Source: Balneola vulgaris DSM 17893 (GTDB taxonomy: Bacteria; Bacteroidota; Rhodothermia; Balneolales; Balneolaceae). From it: 64,000 nt of DNA. How positions within the stretch are numbered: the first letter of the stretch is position 1; each line of letters starts with the position of its first letter. This document shows, in pieces, positions 9,180 through 18,602 of this stretch. The position numbers and the translations under genes were made by a program. The DNA is taken from contig NZ_AQXH01000002.1 in NCBI RefSeq assembly GCF_000375465.1, positions 62,173-126,172 on the forward strand, given 5' to 3'. The notes under the pieces are model-generated. The model saw only the letters and a program-made list of their open reading frames with translations, was not told the DNA's origin and made no database searches.

Positions 9180-9211
9180 GATGTTACTGCTTTGCCTTCT
9201 CAGGTAACATC
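9180..9211 (+). promoter_or_regulatory. inverted repeat in RNase E/G leader
   Basis: GATGTTAC (9180-9187) and GTAACATC (9204-9211) form a perfect 8-bp stem with a 16-base loop, inside the putative leader and about 95 bases upstream of the start codon. It could be a structural element in the mRNA. Confidence 0.35.
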
Positions 9212-9306
9212 CTATCTACACACATTTAGAAGTCCAGATGTAGTCCTAAAGATCAGAGACTGGATAGCTTGTATTGCGAATACCGGCCCTTCAAATAAGA
9301 AATTCA

Positions 9307-11046
9307 ATGAAGAATCAAATAATCATTCATTCCTCGGGCGACCAAGCCCGTATTGCGTTGCTCGAAGACCGAGAGCTCGCTCAATTATTCATTCAATCCG
9401 AAGAGAACCAGCGTACTGTTGGTAATATATATGTAGCGAAAGTCCATAAAGTGATGAGTGGTATTAGAGCCGCTTTCATCGATATGGGAACTCCTAAAGA
9501 TGCTTTTCTTCACTTTTCGGATGCCGGAGATCACTTAGACGAATACGTTGCGATGTTAAATGGTCGCAATGCCATTCCTAATTACGCTAAGGATGATATC
9601 AAGAACAAAGAAAACCTCAGCAATGTTGAGAAACAGATGCTGGCTGGTAAAGTGCTTCGTAACGGTCAGAAGCTCCTAGTTCAGATTGTAAAGGAGCCTA
9701 TTGGCTCGAAAGGCCCACGTGTTTCTACCGATATCACTATAGCTGGGCGTTTCTTAGTGTTAATTCCAATGGGCGATTATATTGCCGTATCTAAGAAAAT
9801 CTCGAATTACAAAGAACGTCGCCGTTTAAAAAATGTACTCGGCGATATGGTTCCCGATGGATTTGGTGTAATCGTAAGAACGGTTGCTCAGGGACAAGAC
9901 GATAAGGCTATTGAAGACGATTTAAGAGATGTGTTAAAGAAATGGGAACGTATTCTTGATAAACTAGAAACGGCTAAACCCCCTTCTCTTCTGCACCGCG
10001 ATTTAGATATGACCGAGAGTTTGATTCGTGATCTATTCGCTAAAAATTACGATCGCGTACTGGTTGACGATCAAAAGCTATATAGAAACATCAAATCGTA
10101 TGTTTCTCAGATAGCACCAAAGATGGTTCCTAATGTGCAGCTCTATAAAGGCAAGGAACACATTTTTGATCACACCAACATTTCTGAAGATGTGAACTCC
10201 ATCTTCAATCCTAAAGTGAGAATGAGATCGGGTGGATACCTTATCTTCGAACAAACGGAAGCCATGTATGTGGTGGATGTGAACTCGGGTCCTTATGCCG
10301 CGAAAGCCAAGCAAGAGGATAATTCGCTTAAAACCAATTTAGATGCCGCTCGTGAGATCGCTAAGCAACTTCGCTTACGTGATATTGGGGGCATTATCGT
10401 GGTCGACTTTATTGATTTAAAAGACGACAAAAACAGAAAGAAAATTTATGATGAGCTAAAGAAGGAATTCCGTAAAGACCCAGCTAAGACCAATCTTATT
10501 GGCATGAGTGACTTCGGTTTAGTTCAGATTACGCGCCAGCGTATTCGCCCAAGTGTAATCAACTCTGTATCTAAAGTATGCCCAATGTGTGGCGGCTCTG
10601 GTAATGTTGTAAGCCAGGATACTATCCTCACTGATATCGAGAGTTGGTTAAGTCGCTTCAAACACAACTCAGCTTACAGAGCTGTTGATCTCTTTGTTAA
10701 TCCGTACTTAAAAACGATGATCACCAAAGGCTTATTCAGTAAGCGCTGGAAGTGGATGACAAAGTATCATATTAAAGTAAATGTGATTGGTGAAGAGACT
10801 ATTTCACTTAACGATTTTAGAGTAACCTTAGCCGGTTCAGATGTGGATATCACCGAGGTGATTATTCGCGGAGAATCGATTGATGATGCTTTAGCTGCTG
10901 TTGAAGAAGTGGAAGTGATTTCTACAAGTAAAGAAGATCTCGATATATCTAAAAAGGAACGAAAGCCGTCGAACCGTGGTGGTAATAACCACAGAACGTC
11001 AGGTCGTTCTGACAATTCGAATGGAAGATCCAACTCACGACGATAG
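9307..11046 (+). CDS. rng: ribonuclease E/G family endoribonuclease
   Basis: This single-strand-specific endoribonuclease processes rRNA and turns over mRNA. In the 579-residue form starting MKNQIIIHSS, an S1-like RNA-binding segment follows near residues 35-125 (NIYVAKVHKVMSGIRAAFIDMG). The DNase I-like catalytic part carries the metal ligands in VVDVNSG (Asp324) and VVDFIDL (Asp367), 43 residues apart as in E. coli RNase E. The zinc-link motif CPMCGGSG follows, then a short basic, Asn/Arg-rich tail. There is no long C-terminal degradosome scaffold, so it is closer to RNase G or minimal RNase E. An upstream start at 9274 is possible, but the ATG at 9307 fits family alignments better. Confidence 0.93.
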   Translation: MKNQIIIHSSGDQARIALLEDRELAQLFIQSEENQRTVGNIYVAKVHKVMSGIRAAFIDMGTPKDAFLHFSDAGDHLDEYVAMLNGRNAIPNYAKDDIKNKENLSNVEKQMLAGKVLRNGQKLLVQIVKEPIGSKGPRVSTDITIAGRFLVLIPMGDYIAVSKKISNYKERRRLKNVLGDMVPDGFGVIVRTVAQGQDDKAIEDDLRDVLKKWERILDKLETAKPPSLLHRDLDMTESLIRDLFAKNYDRVLVDDQKLYRNIKSYVSQIAPKMVPNVQLYKGKEHIFDHTNISEDVNSIFNPKVRMRSGGYLIFEQTEAMYVVDVNSGPYAAKAKQEDNSLKTNLDAAREIAKQLRLRDIGGIIVVDFIDLKDDKNRKKIYDELKKEFRKDPAKTNLIGMSDFGLVQITRQRIRPSVINSVSKVCPMCGGSGNVVSQDTILTDIESWLSRFKHNSAYRAVDLFVNPYLKTMITKGLFSKRWKWMTKYHIKVNVIGEETISLNDFRVTLAGSDVDITEVIIRGESIDDALAAVEEVEVISTSKEDLDISKKERKPSNRGGNNHRTSGRSDNSNGRSNSRR

Positions 11047-11116
11047 AAAAGTCGGGGTACCTTCAATGGCTTGATTCTTGCCAATTAAGCTTTAATTACG
11101 AATTTAATTTTTTAGA

Positions 11117-11665
11117 ATGAGTGCATTTAATTTACATGCCACTACCGTTGTAGGTGTAATTCACAACGGAAAAGCAGCTTTAGGTTGCGATGGACAGGCA
11201 ACGATGGATAAAACAGTGATGAAAGCCACTGTTCGCAAAGTAAGAAAACTATATGACGGCAAAATCTTAGCTGGTTTTGCTGGCTCTACCGCCGATGCTT
11301 TCACCTTATTTGAGCGTTATGAGGAGAAATTGAACGAATACAATGGCAACATGCAACGTGCTGCTGTTGAATTAGCCAAAGACTGGAGGAAGGACAAATA
11401 CCTTCAGAAATTGGAAGCCCTCCTTATTGTAATGAACAACGAATATGCCTTAGTGATTTCTGGGCAAGGGGATGTGATTGAACCCGACGACAACATAGCT
11501 ACTATCGGAAGTGGAGGCTCGTATGCTTTATCCGCTGCTCGTGCGTTAAGTAAGCATGCCACCCATCTTTCTGCTAAAGAAATGGTGGAAGAAGCGCTAA
11601 ATACCGCCGCCGACATAGATATCTATACGAATCATAATCTCACTATCCTAGAAATCGAAGAGTAA
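11117..11665 (+). CDS. hslV: ATP-dependent protease HslUV, peptidase subunit
   Basis: HslV is the proteasome-like peptidase of the HslUV (ClpYQ) protease, assembling as two hexameric rings. The start [18 protein letters not shown] suggests that a short propeptide is removed so that a Thr in ATT becomes the N-terminal nucleophile, as in other HslV proteins with a leader. The conserved [28 protein letters not shown] and [12 protein letters not shown] segments follow, and the length of 182 residues is standard. Its stop lies three bases before the hslU ATG, so the two subunits are cotranscribed. Confidence 0.96.
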   Translation: MSAFNLHATTVVGVIHNGKAALGCDGQATMDKTVMKATVRKVRKLYDGKILAGFAGSTADAFTLFERYEEKLNEYNGNMQRAAVELAKDWRKDKYLQKLEALLIVMNNEYALVISGQGDVIEPDDNIATIGSGGSYALSAARALSKHATHLSAKEMVEEALNTAADIDIYTNHNLTILEIEE

Positions 11666-11668
11666 ATC

Positions 11669-13063
11669 ATGATTACTGAACACAATTTAACCCCTCAACA
11701 AATTGTACGCGAACTCGACAAGTACATTGTTGGGCAGAAAGAAGCAAAAAGATCGGTTTCTATAGCTTTGAGAAACCGCTGGAGACGTTTGAACTCACGT
11801 GAAGAAATCCGTGAAGAGATCGTTCCTAATAACATTTTATTAATTGGACCAACAGGGGTTGGTAAAACTGAAATTGCCCGCCGTTTAGCGAAATTAGCTA
11901 TGGCTCCCTTCCTAAAAGTGGAAGCTTCGAAATTTACTGAAGTGGGATATGTAGGCCGTGATGTAGAATCAATGATTCGCGACCTCACCGATATAGCGGT
12001 AAATATGGTTAAGCAGGAAATGCAAGACCGTGTGAAGGAAAAGGCTGCTGATGCGGTTGAAAACCGTATTCTAGATATTCTCATCCCTCCTGTTAAAAAG
12101 CCAAGTGGCGTAGGTTTTAGCAGTGATAAAACTGATTTTGATCCAACCAAAGCTAGTGATAACGAACTCAATGAACGCACCCGAGAACGTTTCCGCGAAA
12201 AGCTTAAAAATGGTGAATTAGAAGACCGCCAAATTGAGATTGAGGTTAAGAACAAGAAAACCCCAATGATGCAGGTTTTTGGACCAGGCGGTATGGAAGA
12301 AATGGGGATGAACCTCCAAGATATGCTGGGCAATGTAGGTAAGAGTAATAAGTCTAAGAAAAAGCTCCCTATCTCAGAAGCCCGTGAAATGCTACTTGAA
12401 GAAGAAGCAGAAAAACTGATTGATCACGACTCAGCCGTTCAAGAAGCCTTAGAACGTGTTCAAAAGCAAGGTATCGTTTTTATTGACGAGATCGATAAAA
12501 TTGCCGAGCCTTCAACAGGTGCAGGTAAAAGCGGACCCGATGTAAGTCGCCAAGGGGTACAGCGCGATCTACTTCCAATTGTGGAAGGAAGCACTGTGAA
12601 CACCAAACACGGAATCGTTAAAACCGACCACATTTTATTTATTGGTTCTGGAGCTTTTCACGTTTCAAAACCTTCGGATATGATTCCTGAGCTTCAAGGA
12701 CGTTTCCCAATTCGTGTAGAATTAAATTCACTTACTGAAGATGATTTCTACAAAATTCTGTCGGAACCGAAGAACGCGCTTACTAAACAGTATGAAGCCA
12801 TGCTTGAAACCGAAGGAGTTTCCATCTCTTTCACGGATGAAGCTATTCGAGAATTGGCAAAAATTGCGGCTGAAGTGAATGCTCAAGTAGAAAATATCGG
12901 AGCACGTAGACTACACACCATCATGTCTTCGTTATTCGACGAGTTATTGTTTGCGGTGCCTGATGATATCAGTTCTGGTGAGATTACAATCGATCCAACC
13001 TATGTGAACAAACAATTGGATTCTTTGGTTAAAGATAAAGACTTGAGCCATTACATCCTTTAA
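11669..13063 (+). CDS. hslU: ATP-dependent protease HslUV, ATPase subunit
   Basis: HslU is the AAA+ unfoldase that feeds substrates to HslV. In 464 residues it shows the N-terminal TPQQIVRELDKYIVGQ, Walker A GPTGVGKTEIA, the pore loop region KFTEVGYVGRDVES (GYVG), the I-domain insertion with a charged linker, Walker B VFIDEIDKIA, the sensor region ELQGRFPIRVEL and the C-terminal tail DLSHYIL, which in this family inserts between HslV subunits to activate them. Everything needed for activity is present. It directly follows hslV. Confidence 0.97.
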   Translation: MITEHNLTPQQIVRELDKYIVGQKEAKRSVSIALRNRWRRLNSREEIREEIVPNNILLIGPTGVGKTEIARRLAKLAMAPFLKVEASKFTEVGYVGRDVESMIRDLTDIAVNMVKQEMQDRVKEKAADAVENRILDILIPPVKKPSGVGFSSDKTDFDPTKASDNELNERTRERFREKLKNGELEDRQIEIEVKNKKTPMMQVFGPGGMEEMGMNLQDMLGNVGKSNKSKKKLPISEAREMLLEEEAEKLIDHDSAVQEALERVQKQGIVFIDEIDKIAEPSTGAGKSGPDVSRQGVQRDLLPIVEGSTVNTKHGIVKTDHILFIGSGAFHVSKPSDMIPELQGRFPIRVELNSLTEDDFYKILSEPKNALTKQYEAMLETEGVSISFTDEAIRELAKIAAEVNAQVENIGARRLHTIMSSLFDELLFAVPDDISSGEITIDPTYVNKQLDSLVKDKDLSHYIL

Positions 13064-13156
13064 CGTTGCCTAACTGTCGGTAATTGATTACAATCGTGAG
13101 TATAGAAACATTTGCTAGACTCAAGAGTTAAGAGGTAACAAAGAAATTATCCTTAT

Positions 13157-15052
13157 ATGTCGTTAAAAAAATTCATCGCCCCACAAGTTGTAATAGTAGC
13201 AGTACTGTCGCTGCTTAATGTATTAGGTATTGAAGCCATTGTTGAACGCAATGATGATGACCGAACCAATATTATAAAGTATGCTCAAGCTACTCGAAGT
13301 ATTGTGGCTAATTATTTTAGCGATGCTGACCTAAACAACATGTATCAAGTGAGTATCAAGGAGTTTGTAACTCATATCGAGGACTCCACTTTGATATTGG
13401 AAGGCACACCTATTGATACAACCTTTGCTGGGGTTGAAATTGAAGACATTACGGATGCCTTTACAGGTTTCGAAAAAGCTTATTTCTATGTTGCCAACAA
13501 CACCGAGGGAGAAGACATGAAAAAGCTTACGGAATATGCAATCCGTGGCTTATTTTCTACACTCGACCCTCATTCGGTATACATTGAACCAGAAGACAGC
13601 GAACGAGTTCAGGAAGAATTTGCTGGAAAATTCCAGGGTATTGGTGTTCAGTTTAACATCATTCAAGATACCATTACCGTAGTTACAGCCATTTCTGGTG
13701 GACCAAGTGATCAACTAGGTATTAGAACTGGTGATCGTATTGTAGCCATTGAAGACAGCAGTGCGGTAGGTTTCACTAACGACCAAGTGCTGAAGCGCTT
13801 ACGTGGTGAAAAAGGATCTGAAGTAAATATTACTATTGTACGTCCAGGAGTAAGCTCTCCAATGGACTTCAAGATTATCCGCGATGACATCCCACTTTAT
13901 ACCGTTGATAGCTCATATATGCTTGACGACAAAACGGGATACATCAAAATAAACCGTTTTGCGGCTACTACGCATCAAGAGTTTATGCAAGCCTCTGAAG
14001 AGTTAGAAACAGAAGGCATGGAACGCCTAATTTTAGACCTTCGTGGTAACCCAGGTGGATACCTTGGGCAAGCCATAGCTATAGCAGAAGAATTCTTCCC
14101 TAGAGGAACTGAAATTGTGTCTACAAAGAGTAAGCACACTCGATTCAATGGCGAGTACTACTCACGCAACGATGGTGCTTTTAAAGACCGTCCTGTAATT
14201 GTGTTAGTAGATGAAGGCGCTGCATCAGCCAGTGAAATTGTATCAGGAGCTATTCAAGATCACGATCGTGGTTTGATTGTTGGGAAAAGAACCTTTGGTA
14301 AAGGATTGGTTCAACAGCAGTATGAGCTTATCGACAAAAGTAACGTGCGTGTTACCATTTCTAGATACTACACCCCTTCTGGACGCTTAATTCAAAAGCC
14401 TTTTGTGGAAGGTGGCGGTGAAGAATATGCCTATGAAATCTATCGTCGTAACGACAACGCGATGAATGATGCCATAGAATTCTCTGAAGAAATTCCAGAT
14501 TCATTAAAGTACCGTACCGATGCTGGCCGTATTGTTTATGGCGGCGGCGGTATTGTACCTGATTATATCATCCAAGATGATACAACGCGTTCTGGCTATG
14601 TGATTAACTTCACCATTCGTAAAAGAGCTTCTTTCGATTTTGTGCGTTCTTACCTCGACACTAAAGGGGATGAATTTAGAGCACAATGGGAAGGTGATTT
14701 TGAGAAATTCAGAAACGAGTTCGAATGGACCCAAAGCGATTTAAATGATTTCGAAGATCTTTTGAAAGAGCGCGGTTTGGTGGTTACCAATGAAGTAAGT
14801 AAACCTGAATTTAGAAGTGACTCCCTATTTATTCCTGAAGGTCATATGGCTGAAGTATCATGGATGAATGAAGGCAGAATGAAAGCTGAGTTAGCTCGTC
14901 AAGTATGGGGCATGCCTTACTTCTACCCTATCGTGAATGATGTATTTGATGAATCTCTTAAAGAAGCAATGACCTTATGGGAAGCTGTAGATCGCTTGAA
15001 AGCGATAGCTGAAGGCCGAGCTTCTGCAAACGTTGGCAACTTAGACAACTAA
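13157..15052 (+). CDS. C-terminal processing protease, S41 family
   Basis: The 631-residue protein has an N-terminal hydrophobic segment (VVIVAVLSLLNVLG) that acts as signal or anchor, so it works in the periplasm. A PDZ domain begins near FQGIGVQFNI and includes SDQLGIRTGDRIVAI. The tail-specific protease core contains LDLRGNPGGYL, then GAASASEIVSGAI with Ser357 and TFGKGLVQQ with Lys382, spaced 25 residues apart as in the Ser-Lys dyad of Tsp/CtpA. A C-terminal extension of about 150 residues follows the catalytic part. The gene is followed by a strong intrinsic terminator. Confidence 0.92.
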   Translation: MSLKKFIAPQVVIVAVLSLLNVLGIEAIVERNDDDRTNIIKYAQATRSIVANYFSDADLNNMYQVSIKEFVTHIEDSTLILEGTPIDTTFAGVEIEDITDAFTGFEKAYFYVANNTEGEDMKKLTEYAIRGLFSTLDPHSVYIEPEDSERVQEEFAGKFQGIGVQFNIIQDTITVVTAISGGPSDQLGIRTGDRIVAIEDSSAVGFTNDQVLKRLRGEKGSEVNITIVRPGVSSPMDFKIIRDDIPLYTVDSSYMLDDKTGYIKINRFAATTHQEFMQASEELETEGMERLILDLRGNPGGYLGQAIAIAEEFFPRGTEIVSTKSKHTRFNGEYYSRNDGAFKDRPVIVLVDEGAASASEIVSGAIQDHDRGLIVGKRTFGKGLVQQQYELIDKSNVRVTISRYYTPSGRLIQKPFVEGGGEEYAYEIYRRNDNAMNDAIEFSEEIPDSLKYRTDAGRIVYGGGGIVPDYIIQDDTTRSGYVINFTIRKRASFDFVRSYLDTKGDEFRAQWEGDFEKFRNEFEWTQSDLNDFEDLLKERGLVVTNEVSKPEFRSDSLFIPEGHMAEVSWMNEGRMKAELARQVWGMPYFYPIVNDVFDESLKEAMTLWEAVDRLKAIAEGRASANVGNLDN

Positions 15053-15083
15053 ACCATTTCGTTTTACCAATCTAAGATTATTT

Positions 15084-15111
15084 AAGCCTTTCAACTCGAA
15101 AGGCTTTTTTT
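15084..15111 (+). terminator. intrinsic terminator after the S41 protease gene
   Basis: AAGCCTTTC (15084-15092) pairs with GAAAGGCTT (15098-15106) and is followed immediately by a run of T residues: a classic rho-independent terminator. Confidence 0.85.
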
Positions 15112-15181
15112 ATGCCTTAGAGTTTGGATGCCTATCAAACTTCACAGAAATTGCTTTAGGTGGAATGCTTCATATTTGTTA

Positions 15182-15189
15182 TAATTTTG
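15182..15189 (+). promoter_or_regulatory. putative -7 promoter element for the amidase gene
   Basis: TAATTTTG matches TAnnTTTG and lies 22 bases upstream of the ATG at 15211. Its position argues against the upstream ATG at 15160 being used. No convincing -33 element is seen. Confidence 0.35.
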
Positions 15190-15210
15190 GGGTACAATCA
15201 TTTATCTATT

Positions 15211-16746
15211 ATGTACTCTATGTATAAAAAACTGCTGTTAATATCGATGTTATCGATATGTTGGGGATGTTCTAATATCAATACTTCGCCATCCGTTCAA
15301 CTCGATGAACTTACCATTCCTGAAATCCACACTGCTTATCAAGAAGGCACCTATACAGCAGAAGAGTTAGTTAGAGCTTATATAGAACGTATTGAAAACA
15401 ACGACTCGCTGATCACAGCCATTAGTGTGATTAATGAAGATGCCATCCAACAAGCTCAAGCTCTAGACCAAGAATTTGAAGAGACTGGCGTTTTAAGGCC
15501 ACTTCATGGTATCCCAATGTTGGTGAAGGATAACTTCAACACTAAAAGCTTACCAACTACTGCGGGTTCACTAGCCCTAGATGGATTCATTCCTGAAAGT
15601 AACGCCACTATGGTTCAGCAGTTAATAGATGCAGGAGCTATCATTATCGCCAAAACGAATATGGCCGAGTGGGCCTTTAGCCCGATGCACAGTCATAGCT
15701 CCACCATTGGTTTTACTCGTAATCCTTATAATACTGATCATGTACCAGCTGGATCTAGTGGTGGAACGGGTGCTGCTATAGCGGCTAACTTTGGTGTAAT
15801 AGGCTTAGGTACCGACACCGGCAATTCTATACGAGGTCCATCATCTCACAATGCTTTAGTAGGTTATAGATCCACCTTAGGACTAACTAGTAGATATGGA
15901 GTTATTCCTCTTTATCTCAGAAATGATGTAGCAGGCCCCATGATGCGAACAGTTCACGATGCTACATTAGTGCTGAATCAGATTGCGGGCTTCGATCCAA
16001 AAGATCCCGTCACGATCTATTCAAAAGGGAAGGTGGAGGAAGATTACACCCAGTTTTTAAAAGAGGACGGCTTAGAAGGCGCTAGAATTGGGGTACTACG
16101 AGCATTAAGTGATTCGAATACCGATCCAGAGATTCAAGCACTATTTGAGCAAGCATTACAAGATATGAAAGATTCTGGTGCTGAGATCATCGACCCTTTT
16201 GTGATTCCAAGTTTCGATGAAGTACGTAGAAACCAATGGTGTGCAATGTTTAAAAATGATGTAGAGTTATACCTCCAGGAATTTGTAAAAGATAGCTCTA
16301 TGCAAACCATCGAAGATATCATAGCAGTGGGCACTGAATCTGACTTCGCGGCCTCAAGATTACAATCATCAGCCAATGCAAATGTGCAAACTTCAACTGA
16401 AGGAGTTTGCTCGGACCCATTTACAGATAAACGTCGAATCGCTTATCGATCAGCTATTGAATCTGAGATGGATCGATTTAATGTGGATGCCATAGTATAC
16501 CCTTCATGGAATCACAAACCTGCATTAATTGACTCCTTCCGAGTTCAGTATAGAGGAGATAATAGTCAGGTCATCGCGCCTCATACTGGTCAGCCTGCTT
16601 TTACCGTACCTATGGGCTTTACATCTGGCAATTTACCAGCAGGTTTACAAATCTTAGGACGAATGTTCGACGAAGCCACACTTATTGAAATAAGCTATGC
16701 ATACGAACAAAAAACAAAGCACCGTAAAGCACCTTCATTAAACTAA
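15211..16746 (+). CDS. amidase-signature family amidase, exported lipoprotein-like
   Basis: The protein belongs to the Ser-cisSer-Lys amidase family that hydrolyses carboxylic amides. The catalytic Lys lies in MLVKDNFN, and the amidase signature runs through GSSGGTGAAIA to GTDTGNSIRGPSS with the cis-Ser and nucleophile Ser. The N-terminus (MYKKLLLISMLSICWGC) is a hydrophobic leader ending in Cys-Ser-Asn, so it is probably a lipoprotein, though the lipobox is poor. Such exported forms differ from the GatA subunit of the tRNA amidotransferase, which is cytoplasmic. The ATG codons at 15211 and 15220 are both plausible. The substrate is unknown. Confidence 0.88.
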   Translation: MYSMYKKLLLISMLSICWGCSNINTSPSVQLDELTIPEIHTAYQEGTYTAEELVRAYIERIENNDSLITAISVINEDAIQQAQALDQEFEETGVLRPLHGIPMLVKDNFNTKSLPTTAGSLALDGFIPESNATMVQQLIDAGAIIIAKTNMAEWAFSPMHSHSSTIGFTRNPYNTDHVPAGSSGGTGAAIAANFGVIGLGTDTGNSIRGPSSHNALVGYRSTLGLTSRYGVIPLYLRNDVAGPMMRTVHDATLVLNQIAGFDPKDPVTIYSKGKVEEDYTQFLKEDGLEGARIGVLRALSDSNTDPEIQALFEQALQDMKDSGAEIIDPFVIPSFDEVRRNQWCAMFKNDVELYLQEFVKDSSMQTIEDIIAVGTESDFAASRLQSSANANVQTSTEGVCSDPFTDKRRIAYRSAIESEMDRFNVDAIVYPSWNHKPALIDSFRVQYRGDNSQVIAPHTGQPAFTVPMGFTSGNLPAGLQILGRMFDEATLIEISYAYEQKTKHRKAPSLN

Positions 16747-16848
16747 ATGAATTACTCTCAACCTACATTGGCCAAAGGTTATCGAAGCTTGGCAAGACTT
16801 CTTGTTTTGGCTATGTTTTCACCATTAACAAACTAAACTAATATCTCT

Positions 16849-18537
16849 GTGAATACGATTAAACATCTCTTACTCTTTGCATTGGTGGGCTTATTCTTCC
16901 AGAATACCACTGTTCAAGCACAAACCTATGCCCGTAATGGCATGGTGGTTTCAGCTTCAGAAATTGCATCTCAAACCGGAATTGATATTCTAAAACAAGG
17001 GGGAAATGCTATAGATGCTGCTGTAGGAACAGCCTTTTCGTTAGCGGTAACGTGGCCCTCTGCAGGTAATATTGGTGGCGGTGGATTCATCGTATTTATG
17101 GACAAAGATGGCAAAGCCACAACTTTCGACTTCAGAGAAAAAGCGCCTTTAGCATCCACTCAAGATATGTTCTTAGATGAAAACGGCGAAGTAATCTCCG
17201 GGATCAACCATAACACCCTCCTTGCTGTTGGGGTACCGGGAACTGTTGCAGGCTTATATAAAGCTCATCAAAAATATGGCAAACTTCCGTGGAAAGACGT
17301 AGTTCAACCTGCTGTTACACTAGCTAAAGAAGGCTTCCCTTTTACTTGGTCGCTCTATCGCGCAGGTAGTTCGTATAGCAAAAACGAAAACCTGCCCTTT
17401 ATGCAGCAGTATTTCTTGAATGAAAACGGTGAATTACCAGAGCCGGGTGAGATATGGACACAACCTGAATTAGCCTATACTCTTTCTTTGATTCGTGATC
17501 ATGGTAGAGATGGTTTTTATAAAGGTGAAGTAGCCAAAGAGATTGCTAGCTATATGAAGGAAAATGGTGGAATTATCACCGAAGAAGATTTAGCTAAATA
17601 TGAAGCTATAGAAAGAGAACCACTCAAAGGAACGTACAAAGGATACGAGATATACTCTATGCCTCCTCCTAGTTCAGGTGGGGCTACCATCATCCAAATG
17701 ATGAACATGATGGAGCAAGCAAATTTCGATGAGATCGAGTTTAATTCTGCTTCCTACATCCATCTATTAGCTGAGACCATGAGACGTGCCTACGCCGATC
17801 GTGCGCAGCATTTAGGGGATCCTGATTTCAACCCAGACATGCCTGTTGATAGATTAATTTCCAAAGAGCATGCAAAAAACCGCTTTGCTAACTTAGATAT
17901 GACTAAAGCTTCTGAAAGTGATTCTTCGAAATTCGGTCAGCTTTACGACGGCACGAACACCACGCACTTCTCGGTGATGGATAAAGATGGAAATGCCGTT
18001 TCATTAACCTACACGCTAGAACATAGCTACGGTGTGAAAATGGGATCTGAAAAGCTTGGTTTCATCTTTAATAATGAGATGGGCGATTTCAACCCTCAAC
18101 CAGGTGTTACTACCTCGCGTGGACAAATTGGAACCCCAGCTAATGTGGTAGCCCCTGAAAAACGTATGCTTTCAAGTATGTCGCCAACCATTATAGCCAA
18201 AGACGGTAAACCATATTTACTCATTGGAAGCCCGGGTGGACGAACCATTATCAATACCGTGTTTCAGACTATTTTAAATGTAGTTGAACATGATATGCGT
18301 GTGGACAAAGCCATCGAAGCTCTTAAAATTCACCATCAATGGCTACCAGACCGAATTGTTTATGAAGGTGATTTGATGTCGCCCGATACCCGTAAAATCC
18401 TTGAAGCGATGGGCCATACTCTTAGTACACGTACTAACTTAGGAGCTCTAATGGGCATCACTTATTTTCCTGAACAGAATCTCATTATTGGTGCAGCTGA
18501 TTCATCTCGACCTGATGGTGCAGCCATAGGTTATTAA
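16849..18537 (+). CDS. ggt: gamma-glutamyltransferase
   Basis: The enzyme cleaves gamma-glutamyl bonds such as that of glutathione in the periplasm and matures by self-cleavage. The 562-residue precursor starts with a signal peptide (core LLLFALVGLFFQ, cleavage near VQAQ). The large-subunit motifs GGNAIDAAVGTAFSLAV and GNIGGGGFIV are present. The cleavage site falls before Thr371 in DGTNTTHFSV, giving a small subunit that starts TTHFSV. The small subunit also holds LSSMSPTII and GSPGGRTIINT, the glycine-rich oxyanion region. The start codon is GTG. A long imperfect hairpin follows the stop. Confidence 0.95.
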   Translation: MNTIKHLLLFALVGLFFQNTTVQAQTYARNGMVVSASEIASQTGIDILKQGGNAIDAAVGTAFSLAVTWPSAGNIGGGGFIVFMDKDGKATTFDFREKAPLASTQDMFLDENGEVISGINHNTLLAVGVPGTVAGLYKAHQKYGKLPWKDVVQPAVTLAKEGFPFTWSLYRAGSSYSKNENLPFMQQYFLNENGELPEPGEIWTQPELAYTLSLIRDHGRDGFYKGEVAKEIASYMKENGGIITEEDLAKYEAIEREPLKGTYKGYEIYSMPPPSSGGATIIQMMNMMEQANFDEIEFNSASYIHLLAETMRRAYADRAQHLGDPDFNPDMPVDRLISKEHAKNRFANLDMTKASESDSSKFGQLYDGTNTTHFSVMDKDGNAVSLTYTLEHSYGVKMGSEKLGFIFNNEMGDFNPQPGVTTSRGQIGTPANVVAPEKRMLSSMSPTIIAKDGKPYLLIGSPGGRTIINTVFQTILNVVEHDMRVDKAIEALKIHHQWLPDRIVYEGDLMSPDTRKILEAMGHTLSTRTNLGALMGITYFPEQNLIIGAADSSRPDGAAIGY

Positions 18538-18547
18538 ATAAATATTC

Positions 18548-18596
18548 GGATAAGGATCTGTGTATATTCTCATTCATTTATATACAGACCTTATCC
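18548..18596 (+). promoter_or_regulatory. long imperfect hairpin between ggt and phnA
   Basis: GGATAAGG-A-TCTGT-G-TATAT (18548-18567) pairs with ATATACAGACCTTATCC (18580-18596): 17 paired bases with two single-base bulges and a 12-base loop. It ends six bases before the phnA ATG, so it may act on translation or mRNA stability as well as, or instead of, terminating ggt. There is no T run. Confidence 0.5.
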
Positions 18597-18602
18597 TATT
18601 CA

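Larger units (their letters stand above)
8834..9306 (+). other. 473-base intergenic region; putative long leader of the RNase E/G gene
   Basis: No convincing gene is present. It contains an 8-bp hairpin just after murA (8875-8900), a TATATTTG element matching the Bacteroidota -7 box (8933-8940) and an 8-bp perfect inverted repeat (9180-9211). If the promoter call is right, the transcript has an untranslated leader of about 360 bases before the start at 9307. The reading frame open from 8991 to 9425 shows no family similarity and runs into the RNase gene in another frame. Confidence 0.5.

Noticed and set aside
8991-9425. Open frame of 144 codons between murA and the RNase E/G gene.
   Set aside because: Its last 40 codons overlap the RNase gene in another frame, no family or signal is recognisable, and it starts after a better promoter box than start codon. 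I treat the region as leader.
11695-12333. Long open frame of 212 codons on the minus strand inside hslU.
   Set aside because: It is a mirror of a well-conserved gene; its composition (Ser, Arg, Ile rich) reflects the reverse complement of coding sequence.
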